From a virus, in IMG/VR virus record IMGVR_UViG_3300021368_002114, positions 1 through 64,000 of that record: a stretch of 64,000 nt of DNA; one strand, given 5' to 3'. The notes under the pieces were generated by a model. That model made no database searches, was not told the DNA's origin, and worked only from the letters and a program-made list of their open reading frames with translations. Numbering within the stretch: the first letter of the stretch is position 1; the number at the start of each line of letters is the position of its first letter. Of the stretch, positions 1-11,359 are shown piece by piece. A program made the translations under genes and the position numbers.

Positions 1-324
1 AAGGGAAATATGGCATACAAAACACAAGAATCTGAGTGGCATAGAAAAAACAGAGGTGAGGTTTATACATGGAATGATGAAATCAGTTACATGACTCACA
101 CCGACAGAACTTTTTATCTACTATCACAATATGATTTGAAATACTCAGAAAAAGAATTCTTTGGTATTAAATTAACTGATGGTATCTATGATGAAGATAA
201 TATGAAGTATCTAAAAACTTTTGATATCAAAAAAGCACAAAGAAGTAATATAGGTCATGTACTACATTTTGCTGACCACATGAGTACTCTTATCGAAAGA
301 GATGAGGCAAACAAACCATTTTAA
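1..324 (+). CDS. HD-domain metal-dependent phosphohydrolase, C-terminal part (5' end cut by window)
   Basis: The frame is already open at base 1, before the first visible ATG at 10, so the gene almost certainly begins upstream. The visible ~107 residues resemble the C-terminal half of phage HD-domain hydrolases: a SEWHR segment, DRTFYLLSQY, the IKLTDGIYDEDN stretch, and a final helix HVLHFADHMSTLIERD. Relatives usually have HDG where this protein has TDG, a possible loss of a metal ligand. Such enzymes cleave phosphate from nucleotides. The stop overlaps the next start (TAATG). The family call is from pattern memory. Confidence 0.6.
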   Translation, partial: KGNMAYKTQESEWHRKNRGEVYTWNDEISYMTHTDRTFYLLSQYDLKYSEKEFFGIKLTDGIYDEDNMKYLKTFDIKKAQRSNIGHVLHFADHMSTLIERDEANKPF

Positions 325-527
325 TGAATATAGAAGAACTATGGTTTTTCAGTAATAGGTTGAGAGGAGAATCTCATCCATCTGCTAAACTTACAAACGA
401 ACAAGTAATAAAAATAAGAGAATTACATAAACAAGGATTCTCTACTAACGTTATTGCTCGTAACTTTAAGGTAAGTAAGTGGAATGTAGAACAAATAGTT
501 AAGAATAAAACCTGGACACACATTTGA
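324..527 (+). CDS. Small helix-turn-helix protein of the type attached to phage HNH endonucleases
   Basis: A 67-residue basic protein. Residues ~17-67 read as a HTH of the kind found at the end of phage HNH homing endonucleases: ESHPSAKLTNEQV, then IRELHKQGFSTNVIARNF, then KVSKWNVEQIVKNKTW. No nuclease domain is attached. It may be a stand-alone DNA-binding protein or the remnant of a homing endonuclease whose catalytic half is lost. It overlaps both neighbours by a few bases, so it is translated as part of this operon. Confidence 0.6.
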   Translation: MNIEELWFFSNRLRGESHPSAKLTNEQVIKIRELHKQGFSTNVIARNFKVSKWNVEQIVKNKTWTHI

Positions 528-1285
528 AACAGTTAGAGTTTTTCGATTTCAAATCAGTTGGAGAATCATCCATTAAATTACCTAAACCTATCATCAAAGA
601 ACACGATGGTATAAGAGTAGTACGAGATGATTTATTAGATGGTGGTACTAAAAGAAGAGCATTCAATGTATTTGTTGAATCTTTTCCTCATGTTCAAGAA
701 TGGGTTTATGCCTCACCAAGAGAAGGATATGCACAATTATCATTAGCATATGCTTGTCATGATTTGGGTAAAAAAGCAACTGTAACTGTTCCAAAAGGAA
801 AACACAATTGGTTAACAACAGAGGCAATTCGTTTAGGTTGTAATATCATTGAAGTACCAATGGGATATCTAACTAATATTCAAGCTAAAGCCAGATACTA
901 TGTTGAGGAAAATGAAGGAGCTCAGTTAATTCCATTTGGTGGTGACCATCCGATAATCATAGAGGCAATGAAAAATGCTGCTCTCTCACTTGATATAGAA
1001 CCTCCTAAAGAGGTTTGGACTGTAATGAGTAGTGGAGTATTATCTAGAGGATTACAACTTGCTTGGCCCGATGCAAAAGTATATGGAGTTAGAATTGGCC
1101 ACAATACAACAGAAAGAGAAAGAGGTAGAGCTGAAACATTCTTATCGAAATACAAATTCAATCAAGAATGTAAAGAACCAGAAAGGCCTCCATTCCCATC
1201 TTCACTTACATATGATAGTAAAGCTTGGGAATTTATAAAAGAACATGCTTCGGAAGGAGCATTATTTTGGAATGTAGGAAAATAA
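524..1285 (+). CDS. PLP-dependent fold-type II enzyme-like protein (ACC deaminase/threonine dehydratase-like)
   Basis: 253 residues starting at a TTG that overlaps the previous stop. The segment VRDDLLDGGTKRRAF (around residue 43 for the lysine) matches the region that carries the PLP-binding lysine in tryptophan-synthase-beta-fold enzymes such as 1-aminocyclopropane-1-carboxylate deaminase. Later segments (PREGYAQLSLAYAC, KKATVTVPKGKHNWLT) fit the same fold. Bacterial family members are usually ~330 residues, so this one is short. The substrate cannot be told from sequence. No frameshift was seen; the next gene begins 32 bases later. Confidence 0.55.
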   Translation: MKQLEFFDFKSVGESSIKLPKPIIKEHDGIRVVRDDLLDGGTKRRAFNVFVESFPHVQEWVYASPREGYAQLSLAYACHDLGKKATVTVPKGKHNWLTTEAIRLGCNIIEVPMGYLTNIQAKARYYVEENEGAQLIPFGGDHPIIIEAMKNAALSLDIEPPKEVWTVMSSGVLSRGLQLAWPDAKVYGVRIGHNTTERERGRAETFLSKYKFNQECKEPERPPFPSSLTYDSKAWEFIKEHASEGALFWNVGK

Positions 1286-1317
1286 AATATAAAAGAATAA
1301 ATAATAAAATTAAAATT

Positions 1318-2799
1318 ATGAGTAAAAATAATAAACAACACACCAAGATGGTAACAAATCTTGAATCAATGGTTAGTGAAAAAACAAGACCTCCACATAT
1401 CGTTGATATAGGAGATGTTCTAATGTACAAAAAACCAACAGGTAAAACTTCTTATGTATATGGATACACCGAGGTTAATACTAAAATGAAGTATATAGGG
1501 GTTAAATCTATTGATACTGATAAAAAAGCAATACAAAAATACAACACATCAAGTAAATCAGAAGAATTTCAAAAAGCACTTGCAAATGGACAATGGAAAC
1601 ATGAAATTCTTTATTGGGGAAGTTTCAAAGAATGTCTTTACTTTGAGAATCAAGAATTAGAGAAAGTTAATGCAAAGGATAATCCAATGTATTACAATAA
1701 TTGGAATGGTCAGAAAGGTATAAAACCACAAAATAGAGAACTTAGAAATAAGATTGTATCAGATATTAATATTCTTCGAAATGTTTCATTTTTAGATGTA
1801 GCTGATTGGAAAGCTAATCCTGAAAAATATAATGAAAGATTAGAAATACTAACAGTAGATTGTTTTAGTGAACAAATAACTTGGGAAGAACTATACAATA
1901 ATAAAGGTAGAATTCAAGTAAGAGATGAGCAATTGAATGATGCAAATGTTAAAATCATTAAAGATAGAATAGTTCATAACCAACCAGGTTTACAATGGCC
2001 TGTTTATTTTAGTGATATTGTATGGCAAGACAAACACTCTGATGATATGCAAATAAGTGGTAATCATACTGAATTCTCTCATTGGGATTTAGGTTCTCCT
2101 TATATGTACAGAATGGCATATTTCATACAGATTCCAAAAGAAGTACACGAACAATTAACTCAAACTGATATCTACGAAATAGGAAGTGCATTAAATACTA
2201 AAGTTGCAGTTGGTGAACCTTTTAGTAAAGAGGATGCTTTTAGAATGTGTAAAGAACATTGGACAATTGGTAATACTTGGTATGATGTAGATGTAGAGAT
2301 TGATTGGAGACAAAGAGGGCTAACCACCCCAAACATTCAGAATGTAATTGATAAGATGAATGATTGGATTGATGAACAAACAAAATCTGGTAAGGGTTTA
2401 GTAAAAATTAATTATAATACACCTGAAGGTAAGGCTATACTTAAAGAAGAAAAAGATAAATTAATATCTGCAAATCCAAGAAGATTAGTACTTGATATGG
2501 CGGGTACATCACCAAATAGTGATAAGATACATCAAAAGTTGGCTGAAGAAAATGCAAAAATAGCAGATTTGTTTCCTATTGGAGAGTTTTATACTTCAGT
2601 AGCATTACTACTTCATCACTCAAGTGATAAACTTATGAACGAATCCAAAACTTATATAGATAGAATGAATTTTATAGATGATATGATAGAAGGACATGCT
2701 AAAGATAAAATGAAAGAACTTGTTAAGGGTGTGAAAGTAACTGTACATCATTTACCGAGATATATGCCTGATACTATCTACAAAACATATAGTAATTAA
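1318..2799 (+). CDS. GIY-YIG-like nuclease with possible ParB-like middle domain
   Basis: The open frame extends upstream to 1225, but the ATG at 1318 is preferred because it lies outside the previous gene and begins a typical polar N-terminus; this gives 493 residues. Residues ~40-130 resemble GIY-YIG nucleases: VYGYTEVNTKMKYIGVKSI followed by KYNTSSK. The middle (VRDEQLNDANVKIIKDRI ... ISGNHTEFSHWD) recalls ParB-like domains, in which a GnH motif is catalytic. The C-terminal half is helical and not recognised. It could be a homing endonuclease or a DNA-processing enzyme of the replication region. Confidence 0.5.
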   Translation: MSKNNKQHTKMVTNLESMVSEKTRPPHIVDIGDVLMYKKPTGKTSYVYGYTEVNTKMKYIGVKSIDTDKKAIQKYNTSSKSEEFQKALANGQWKHEILYWGSFKECLYFENQELEKVNAKDNPMYYNNWNGQKGIKPQNRELRNKIVSDINILRNVSFLDVADWKANPEKYNERLEILTVDCFSEQITWEELYNNKGRIQVRDEQLNDANVKIIKDRIVHNQPGLQWPVYFSDIVWQDKHSDDMQISGNHTEFSHWDLGSPYMYRMAYFIQIPKEVHEQLTQTDIYEIGSALNTKVAVGEPFSKEDAFRMCKEHWTIGNTWYDVDVEIDWRQRGLTTPNIQNVIDKMNDWIDEQTKSGKGLVKINYNTPEGKAILKEEKDKLISANPRRLVLDMAGTSPNSDKIHQKLAEENAKIADLFPIGEFYTSVALLLHHSSDKLMNESKTYIDRMNFIDDMIEGHAKDKMKELVKGVKVTVHHLPRYMPDTIYKTYSN

Positions 2800-2851
2800 T
2801 ATGACAAACGGCGAAGATATATTTGATAGTATAAAATAACTTATATTTTAC

Positions 2852-2893
2852 TTGGATTTCTCAGTTATTTTTCGTATATTTACATAGTAAATA
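2852..2893 (+). promoter_or_regulatory. Class 1 promoter P1 with inverted repeat over the -7 box
   Basis: TTG at 2852-2854, exactly 20 bases, then TATATTTA at 2875-2882, preceded by TTTTTCG. This fits the Bacteroidota consensus TTG-N(17-23)-TAnnTTTG. An inverted repeat TATTTAC-ATA-GTAAATA (2877-2893) overlaps the -7 box and the likely transcription start. It drives the nuclease and DNA polymerase genes that follow. Confidence 0.8.
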
Positions 2894-2902
2894 AGAGATG
2901 AT

Positions 2903-3499
2903 ATGACAAATTTAGAACTACAAAATTTAGTTAAAAAGAACTTAAAAGGTTTTAGTTTAGATGACCAATTTGAACAACGTTCAGTTGGTGATAAGATTGA
3001 GAATGATTGTAAGGAAATAGTTAAAAGTAATTTACCAAATAACTATCAAGAACCTCGTTCAAAGAAATCAACAGAAGATTTTACAATATTTGAAAACAAA
3101 CTAAATAAAGTGTATGAAGATTATATTGATGTAAAAACTCACTTTATTCAAGAAGAAGAAGGCTTTTCAATGCCAAACCTAATATCGGTTGATAAACTTA
3201 AACCATTATTAGAAGATGATACTAAAACATTATCTTATCTTTTTGTTGATTATACTCGTAACAATGGTAATCTTAACATAGAAGATGTTAAAGTAAAATA
3301 TATTTGGGAATTAGATTGGAGTATATTAGGTATTGGTGGATTAGGAAGAGGACAATTACAAATTAAAAATGCTAATAAAGATTTAGTGTTTACAGATATG
3401 GGTAAAGAAGCTTGGTTGAAAAGACTAGAAACAGAAGTTCCTATATTTTATGATAAACAAATAGAGAAGTTTAAGAAACTAAAAAATAAATGGATTTAA
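2903..3499 (+). CDS. PD-(D/E)XK-type nuclease-like protein
   Basis: 198 residues, first gene after promoter P1. The segment around residues 50-80 (KKSTEDFTIFENK ... YIDVKTHF) fits a PD-(D/E)XK restriction-endonuclease fold, with D of TEDF and DVK as candidate metal and catalytic residues. The C-terminal half includes LGIGGLGRGQLQIKN, seen in some restriction-like phage enzymes. It lies 4 bases before the DNA polymerase gene and is presumably cotranscribed with it, which suggests a role in replication, recombination or degradation of host DNA. Confidence 0.5.
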   Translation: MTNLELQNLVKKNLKGFSLDDQFEQRSVGDKIENDCKEIVKSNLPNNYQEPRSKKSTEDFTIFENKLNKVYEDYIDVKTHFIQEEEGFSMPNLISVDKLKPLLEDDTKTLSYLFVDYTRNNGNLNIEDVKVKYIWELDWSILGIGGLGRGQLQIKNANKDLVFTDMGKEAWLKRLETEVPIFYDKQIEKFKKLKNKWI

Positions 3500-3503
3500 T
3501 TTA

Positions 3504-6020
3504 ATGTATCAAAACATTTATTATCAAAGAGAAAGAAACCTAATACACCTTTGGGATGACCAAAGGGGGTATTCTTCATTTCCTTATACTCGTTATGCCT
3601 ATGAGAAGGTTGAGAGAGGTGAACATAAATCTATTTATGGTGATACCTTAACCAAGGTGTATAAGTTTAAGAAAGATGACCCTGATTTATTTGAATCAGA
3701 TGTACCAGAAACTACGAGAGCTTTGGTAGATTTATATTCAGAAACAGATGATGTATCCGAAGGTCATGTTGTACTCACATACGATATTGAGTGTGAGATG
3801 ACAAGTGGGTTGCCAAATCCTGAAGAGGCTAAGAATGAACTTACTTCTATTGCACTTCATGATTCAGCTACGAATCAATATTGGGTATTGGTAATGGATA
3901 AGGAAGGATTGATGGTAGAGAAAACTACTGATAAAGCAATCGTAATTCCATTCAAAGATGAAAGAGATATGTTAATGAAGTATCTTGAATTGTACGAAAT
4001 GATTAACCCATCTATTGTTACAGGTTGGAATATTGATTATTTCGATACACCGATGTTATATAACAGAATCAAAAGATTGTTAGGTGAAAGACAAGCAAAT
4101 AGATTATCACCAATCGGACAATGTTTCTGGTCTCCTTATCGTAAGAGATTCTTTATGGCGGGTGTATCTTATTTAGATTACATTTCACTTTACAAGATTT
4201 ACAACTATGGAGAACTTCCAAACTATCGATTAGATACAGTTGCTCAAATAGAATTAGGTAGAGGTAAGATTGAATATCAAGGAAACCTTGACCAATTAAT
4301 GAGAGATGATATTGAAAAGTTCATTGAGTATAACTTAGTGGATGTTGAGTTAGTTGTAGATTTCGATAAGAAACTTCAGTTCATTGATTTATGTAGAGGT
4401 ATTTGTCATGCTGGTCATGTACCATATGAAGATTTCGTTTACTCATCAAAATATCTTGAGGGAGCGATGTTAACTTATCTAAGAAGAAGAAACTTAGTTG
4501 CACCAAATAAACCAGCGGATAGACAAGAAAGAATGCAGGCGATTCGAGATAATAATGAAGAGAAGTTTATCGGTGCATATGTTAAATCACCAATCGTTGG
4601 TAAATATGAATGGATTTATGATTTAGATTTAACTTCACTATATCCGTCAATCATTATGACTTTGAATATCTCACCAGAATCCAAGATTGGTAAGATTCAA
4701 GATTGGGATGCGAACAAGTTTGTTAAAGGTGAAGTTGATACTTATTATATTGGAGATGATTCTATATCCAAAGAAAATCTAAAAAAGTACTTAGAACAAT
4801 CTAAGTTTTCAGTTGCCTCAAATGGTGTTCTTTATAGAACCGATGAGGTTGGTTGTATACCAGGTATTCTCGACTTGTGGTTTCAGAAACGAGTTGAATA
4901 CAAAAACGAAATGAAGAAGTATGGAAAAGCAGGAAACAAAGAAAAATATGCCTTCTTTCACAAACGTCAGTTGGTTCAGAAGATTTTACTTAACTCTTTA
5001 TATGGTGTGCTTGGGCTTCCTGCCTTTAGGTTCTATGATGTTGATAATGCTACCGCTGTTACCACGACAGGACAGACAGTTATTAAATCAACTGCTGATA
5101 TGGCTAACATCAAGTACAACAAGGAACTTGGTAATCCTGATTTGGATTCTAACATATACATTGATACTGATTCTGTATTCTTCTCAGCAGTTCCTTTAAT
5201 GGATAAACGACTTCCTAATTGGAAAGAACAAGACCAAGATACAATTGCTGGATATGTAAATGAGATTGCAGAAGAGATGCAAGATTATCTCAATGATTTC
5301 TATAATATACTTTCAGAAAAGGTTTTTAATGTAGATAAAGATACTCACCGATTAGAAATCAAAAAAGAGTATGTTGCCAAGGCTGGATTGTGGATTGCAA
5401 AGAAAAGATATGCTCAATGGATTATTTCGGATAATGGTGTACCAGTTGATAAATTAGATGTAAAAGGTTTGGATGTTAAACGAAGTTCGTTTCCTAAGGC
5501 ATTTCAAGAAGCTATGGGTACTGTTTTGATTGATATTCTAAAAGGTAAATCAGAAGAAGAGATTTCAGATTATGTTTTAGATTTCAAAAAGAAAATGATA
5601 AATAGACCAATATCTGAAATTGCTAAGAACTCGGCAGTAAAGAATCTTAAGAAATATATGCCGAAAGGTAAGAGAGAAAGATTCTCTATGATGAAAGGAA
5701 CACCTGCTCATGTTAAGGCGGCAATCTTATATAATGATTGTTTGAAGCATTTTAATGCTCCTTACAAATATGAACCAATGAAAAATGGTGATAAAGTAAA
5801 ATGGGTTTACCTTAAAGATAATCCACTTGGAATTGATGGATTGGCTTTTAGTGGATACAATGACCCACCAGAAGTAGAAGAGTTTATAAAAACTTACATT
5901 GACCACAATAAAATATTTGAAAGAGAATTGAAACATAAGTTACAAGATTTCTTTGATGCGATTGGTTGGGGTGATGTTATTAGTGAACAGCGAACAGCTG
6001 AAAAGTTTTTTAATTTTTAA
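3504..6020 (+). CDS. Family B DNA polymerase (T4 gp43-like)
   Basis: 838 residues, replicative polymerase with 3'-5' exonuclease. Exonuclease motifs: TYDIECEM near residue 94, GWNIDYFDTP, and YNLVDVELV. Polymerase motif A (DLDLTSLYPSI) is near residue 373, motif B (KILLNSLYG) near 493, motif C (YIDTDSVF) near 552, followed by KKRYA. All catalytic acids are present. T4 gp43 is 898 residues, so the size fits. It sits in an operon with GroEL and, after a new promoter, the sliding clamp that would tether it to DNA. Confidence 0.95.
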   Translation: MYQNIYYQRERNLIHLWDDQRGYSSFPYTRYAYEKVERGEHKSIYGDTLTKVYKFKKDDPDLFESDVPETTRALVDLYSETDDVSEGHVVLTYDIECEMTSGLPNPEEAKNELTSIALHDSATNQYWVLVMDKEGLMVEKTTDKAIVIPFKDERDMLMKYLELYEMINPSIVTGWNIDYFDTPMLYNRIKRLLGERQANRLSPIGQCFWSPYRKRFFMAGVSYLDYISLYKIYNYGELPNYRLDTVAQIELGRGKIEYQGNLDQLMRDDIEKFIEYNLVDVELVVDFDKKLQFIDLCRGICHAGHVPYEDFVYSSKYLEGAMLTYLRRRNLVAPNKPADRQERMQAIRDNNEEKFIGAYVKSPIVGKYEWIYDLDLTSLYPSIIMTLNISPESKIGKIQDWDANKFVKGEVDTYYIGDDSISKENLKKYLEQSKFSVASNGVLYRTDEVGCIPGILDLWFQKRVEYKNEMKKYGKAGNKEKYAFFHKRQLVQKILLNSLYGVLGLPAFRFYDVDNATAVTTTGQTVIKSTADMANIKYNKELGNPDLDSNIYIDTDSVFFSAVPLMDKRLPNWKEQDQDTIAGYVNEIAEEMQDYLNDFYNILSEKVFNVDKDTHRLEIKKEYVAKAGLWIAKKRYAQWIISDNGVPVDKLDVKGLDVKRSSFPKAFQEAMGTVLIDILKGKSEEEISDYVLDFKKKMINRPISEIAKNSAVKNLKKYMPKGKRERFSMMKGTPAHVKAAILYNDCLKHFNAPYKYEPMKNGDKVKWVYLKDNPLGIDGLAFSGYNDPPEVEEFIKTYIDHNKIFERELKHKLQDFFDAIGWGDVISEQRTAEKFFNF

Positions 6021-6023
6021 TAA

Positions 6024-7649
<1,626 letters not shown>

Positions 7650-7666
7650 AATAAATACGAAAACAT

Positions 7667-7707
7667 TTGGTACTCTCAGATATTTTTCGTATATTTGTAC
7701 AAATATA
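7667..7707 (+). promoter_or_regulatory. Class 1 promoter P2 with inverted repeat over the -7 box
   Basis: TTG at 7667-7669, 20 bases, then TATATTTG at 7690-7697, an exact match to the Bacteroidota -7 consensus, preceded by TTTTTCG. The box is half of a perfect 18-base palindrome, TATATTTGTACAAATATA (7690-7707). It lies in the gap between groEL and the sliding clamp gene. Confidence 0.8.
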
Positions 7708-7730
7708 AATTATAATAGTAAATAAAAACA

Positions 7731-8444
7731 ATGGAAAAACAGTCATTAAATAGGTTTGTATCTAAATACAACCTTGCAGGTTTAGTAGAATCTGTAAAAT
7801 GGGAATCTAAAGATGGTTCTCTAACTACTTCTTTCATTTCTGATGATAAATCAGTTTTAGGAAGTGTAAGTATGAAAGAATTCGATGGAACGAATTCTGA
7901 GTTTGGTGTATATGATACAACTAAACTAACAAAAATGTTATCAGTTCTTGGTAGTGATGTTGATTTCACTATTAATGATATTGATGGTAAACCGGTTTCT
8001 TTGAAATTCAAAGATGGTTCAACAAATGTAAATTATATGTTAGCTGATTTATCAGTTATTCCTAATGTACCAGATTTGAAACAATTACCAAACTTTGATA
8101 GTGAGATTAAATTAGATTCAAACTTTATTTCAAAGTTTATCAAAGCAAAAGGTGCATTAGCAGATGAAAACAATTTTACATTCACTTGTAAAGATAACAA
8201 AGGAGAAATCATCTTAGGATATTCTAATATCAATACAAATAGAATTAACATAGATGTTGATTGTACTTGTGAAAGTGATGTAAAACCTATTTCTTTTTCA
8301 GCAACATACTTAAAAGAGATACTAATTGCCAATAAAGAGGCAACAGATGCTACTTTGAAGATTTCATCTCAAGGTTTGGCACATATTTCATTTGAAGTAG
8401 ATAACTATGAATCAAATTATTATCTTGTAGAAATCCAATCTTAA
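7731..8444 (+). CDS. DNA polymerase sliding clamp (T4 gp45-like)
   Basis: 237 residues, close to the 228 of T4 gp45. The N-terminus (SLNRFVSKYNLAGLVESVKW) matches phage clamps. The protein is acidic and rich in alternating strands, as expected of a trimeric ring around DNA, and the end (YESNYYLVEIQS) fits the last strand. It has its own promoter (P2), 34 bases from the -7 box to the ATG. In T4 the clamp also activates late transcription, which is relevant to the class 2 boxes described here. Confidence 0.85.
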   Translation: MEKQSLNRFVSKYNLAGLVESVKWESKDGSLTTSFISDDKSVLGSVSMKEFDGTNSEFGVYDTTKLTKMLSVLGSDVDFTINDIDGKPVSLKFKDGSTNVNYMLADLSVIPNVPDLKQLPNFDSEIKLDSNFISKFIKAKGALADENNFTFTCKDNKGEIILGYSNINTNRINIDVDCTCESDVKPISFSATYLKEILIANKEATDATLKISSQGLAHISFEVDNYESNYYLVEIQS

Positions 8445-10084
8445 TGAGTAACAAACACTTTTACGAAAGAAGTAAATTTTCTGAGTTCAAATCCAACACT
8501 ACTTATCATAAGTTATTAAAAATGACTGATGATGAGTTCGTTGAATGGGCTCGTCTACTTCGTAAAGAGGTTACTGAACAATGGGATGAGCGAGGTACTC
8601 CACCAGTTATTGGTAGAGATGAAGATGGTATTATAGAAAAGTTTAAGAAACTTAAATCTAACCCTGCTAATTATTGGGAAAAGGATTTAAGTGGTGATGA
8701 TGAATCACTAGGTATTATTAAAAACTTTAATAAGGATGCATCAGTTGTAAATCAGTTTTTCCCTACAATGTTAAAAACCAAGATTTCAATTGGTAAATCT
8801 GCAGATAATGGGTTATCTATTTATGACCATTTCTCAGACCCGAACATGGAAGATAAGTTCGTTCATATTATGAAACGAGCTGTAAAAAGAGATTCTATGT
8901 ATTCTTGGTCTCGTTCAATCGTAGATAAAAAAGATGAGAATCCTTTTTGGAATGGACAAGGTGCTATTGATTTTATCAAAGATGTTCACGATGGTAAAGT
9001 GTTTAATGGTAAGTATTCTGACTTAGCTATTTGGATTTCAAAAGTAAATACAAGAACTCTTGAAAACTATGGTACTTTTAATGAAGAGTATATTGGTACT
9101 AAAAACCTTTATCTAAAAGCTGAACAAGTTCAACAATTAAAAGATGAGGGTTTCTTATCAGATACTCAGTTATCTAATATAGATAGAATTGAATCTTCAT
9201 GGACATCTGAAGCAGGTACAACACAAAACTATGCATATCAAATTAGATGGTATGAAAAAGATTCAGGTATCTTCCCTAAGATACTACAAGTATTTAGATT
9301 GAGTTGTGGACAACCAGCCGTAAACTTTCCTGCATTAACTGCAAAGTGGATTTACGAAAACTACACGAAACACATTGATACAGATGAACCACTTACCATT
9401 TATGATTCATCAAGTGGTTGGGGAGGTAGAATCTTAGGAGCAATGAGTTCTCGTAAGAAGTTTCACTATGTTGGTACAGACCCTAATCCTGATAACTTCT
9501 TAGATGAAGAAGATATTTCTCGTTATGAGTATATGGCTAAGTTTTACAATGATAATTGTGTAGATGATTTCTCAGATAAACTTACATCATTCTTTGATGT
9601 AGAAAAACAAGGTAATACATACGAACTATTTCAAGATGGTTCAGAACTAATCTCAAATAATCCAAAGTTCCAAAAGTATAAAGGTAAATTAGATATTTCA
9701 TTTACTTCACCTCCTTACTTTAATAGAGAACAATACTCACAAGATGAGAACCAATCGTTCAAAGCATATGGTGAGTATGAAGATTGGAGAGATAACTTTT
9801 TAAGACCTACTCTAACCACAATTTATGAGTATCTTAAAAATGATAGATATATTCTATGGAATATAGCCGATATTAAAATCGGTGAATCTACTTACTATCC
9901 ACTTGAACAAGATTCAATTGATATATTGGAAGAGTTGGGATGTGAGTATAAAGGTAAACTCAAAATGTTAATGACCAGAATGGTTGGGTTAGACCCTTCC
10001 AAGAGTGGTATCAAAAACGCAGTAGAGTTTGAAGGTAAACAATATAAATTTGAACCGATTTTCGTGTTCCACAAAAAAAATTAA
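8444..10084 (+). CDS. SAM-dependent DNA methyltransferase (N4/N6 amino-methylating type)
   Basis: 546 residues. The SAM-binding motif I is near residue 320 (YDSSSGWGGRILGA) and the catalytic motif SPPY near residue 422 (DISFTSPPYFNREQYS), of the type used to methylate adenine N6 or cytosine N4. The long N-terminal part (~300 residues) has no recognised domain and may recognise the target or partners. It overlaps the clamp stop and lies between clamp and clamp loader. A role in protecting phage DNA from restriction is likely but inferred. Confidence 0.75.
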   Translation: MSNKHFYERSKFSEFKSNTTYHKLLKMTDDEFVEWARLLRKEVTEQWDERGTPPVIGRDEDGIIEKFKKLKSNPANYWEKDLSGDDESLGIIKNFNKDASVVNQFFPTMLKTKISIGKSADNGLSIYDHFSDPNMEDKFVHIMKRAVKRDSMYSWSRSIVDKKDENPFWNGQGAIDFIKDVHDGKVFNGKYSDLAIWISKVNTRTLENYGTFNEEYIGTKNLYLKAEQVQQLKDEGFLSDTQLSNIDRIESSWTSEAGTTQNYAYQIRWYEKDSGIFPKILQVFRLSCGQPAVNFPALTAKWIYENYTKHIDTDEPLTIYDSSSGWGGRILGAMSSRKKFHYVGTDPNPDNFLDEEDISRYEYMAKFYNDNCVDDFSDKLTSFFDVEKQGNTYELFQDGSELISNNPKFQKYKGKLDISFTSPPYFNREQYSQDENQSFKAYGEYEDWRDNFLRPTLTTIYEYLKNDRYILWNIADIKIGESTYYPLEQDSIDILEELGCEYKGKLKMLMTRMVGLDPSKSGIKNAVEFEGKQYKFEPIFVFHKKN

Positions 10085-10087
10085 ATT

Positions 10088-10300
10088 ATGAATTTACAAG
10101 AAATTGCAAGAAAGTTCAGAATCTCTGATAACTTTCTAAACTCAAAAGAAGATGGATTACTAATCGTAGCATCATCATTACAAGATATTATTTCAGAAAT
10201 GAATAGTGGTAATATCGATAGAAATAAAAAAGAATCTCTAATTGAAAAATTAGAAAGATTAACATCTTTCTGTAAAGAAGTTAAAAACTCATCATTCTAA
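10088..10300 (+). CDS. Small helical hypothetical protein
   Basis: 70 residues, highly charged and predicted mainly helical, with no recognised family. It sits 3 bases after the methyltransferase gene and 1 base before the clamp loader gene, so it belongs to the replication operon. No Cys pair, signal peptide or membrane segment is seen. Confidence 0.6.
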   Translation: MNLQEIARKFRISDNFLNSKEDGLLIVASSLQDIISEMNSGNIDRNKKESLIEKLERLTSFCKEVKNSSF

Positions 10301-10301
10301 T

Positions 10302-11246
10302 ATGGCCTTTTTTGAAGATACAACAAATCAAGAGGTAAACAACTCATTATGGGTTGAGAAATATAGACCTCGTAAACTAACAGAATATGTTGGTAACGAA
10401 CACCTTAAACAAAAGGTAAGTGATTATCTTCAAAGTGGAGATGTACCTCATCTTTTATTTTTTGGTAAGGCAGGTACAGGTAAAACAACCTTAGCAAAGT
10501 TAATTGTTAACTCAATCAATTGTGATTACATCATCATTAATGCATCTGATGAGAACAATGTAGATACAGTTAGAAACAAAGTAAAAGGTTTTGCTTCAAC
10601 TGTTGGTTTTAAGGATATGAAAGTAGTAATCTTAGATGAGTTTGATTACATGACACCTAATGCACAGGCAATACTTAGAAACTTGATGGAAACTTTTTCA
10701 AAACATTGTAGATTTATTCTAACTTGTAATTATGTTGAGAAAGTTATTGACCCGATTCAATCTCGTTGTCAAACATTTCAGATTGTACCACCAACTAAAA
10801 AAGATGTTGCAGTACAAATCTCACAGATTTTGGGTAGAGAGGAGATTAAGTTTCAACCCACAGACCTTGTACCTATCATTGATAGTTCATATCCCGATAT
10901 TAGAAAGATTATTAATACTTGTCAGTTAAATTCTACCAAAGGAGAATTAAAACTCGATACAACCTCTGTAATCGATTCGGATATAAAATCAAAGGTAGTT
11001 GAGATTCTTAAAGGTAGTGATTCAAAACCAAACAAATGGAAGAATATCAGACAGGCTGTTGCTGATGCCAGAATCCAAGATTTCACAGAATTATATACAT
11101 TCTTATATGAAAAAGTTGATGAGTATGGTGGTAATAATACTTCTAATATTATACTGATTTTATCAGAATCACAACACAAAGATGCATTGGTAGTTGATAA
11201 AGAAATTACCTTTATGAGCTGTATCATACAAATAGTTGCATTATAA
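10302..11246 (+). CDS. Clamp loader large subunit (T4 gp44-like AAA+ ATPase)
   Basis: 314 residues against 319 for T4 gp44. Walker A FGKAGTGKTT near residue 55, Walker B VVILDEFD near 112, sensor 1 region FILTCNYVEKV, and an SRC arginine-finger motif (DPIQSRCQTF). It opens and loads the clamp encoded at 7731-8444. The small subunit (gp62-like) is not adjacent, unlike in T4, but lies at 16493-16948. Confidence 0.92.
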   Translation: MAFFEDTTNQEVNNSLWVEKYRPRKLTEYVGNEHLKQKVSDYLQSGDVPHLLFFGKAGTGKTTLAKLIVNSINCDYIIINASDENNVDTVRNKVKGFASTVGFKDMKVVILDEFDYMTPNAQAILRNLMETFSKHCRFILTCNYVEKVIDPIQSRCQTFQIVPPTKKDVAVQISQILGREEIKFQPTDLVPIIDSSYPDIRKIINTCQLNSTKGELKLDTTSVIDSDIKSKVVEILKGSDSKPNKWKNIRQAVADARIQDFTELYTFLYEKVDEYGGNNTSNIILILSESQHKDALVVDKEITFMSCIIQIVAL

Positions 11247-11359
11247 TGATATACTCAGAAATAAAGTGAGAAACAAACTAAGCAATTATAAAGAAAAATT
11301 TAACCCTAAGCTAATAAAATTTAACAAGCTTTTTAGATATATACAATAGTTATTAACAG

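Noticed and set aside
2801-2839. Twelve-codon open frame between the GIY-YIG-like and nuclease genes
   Set aside because: No ribosome site or family resemblance; chance frame in a promoter gap.
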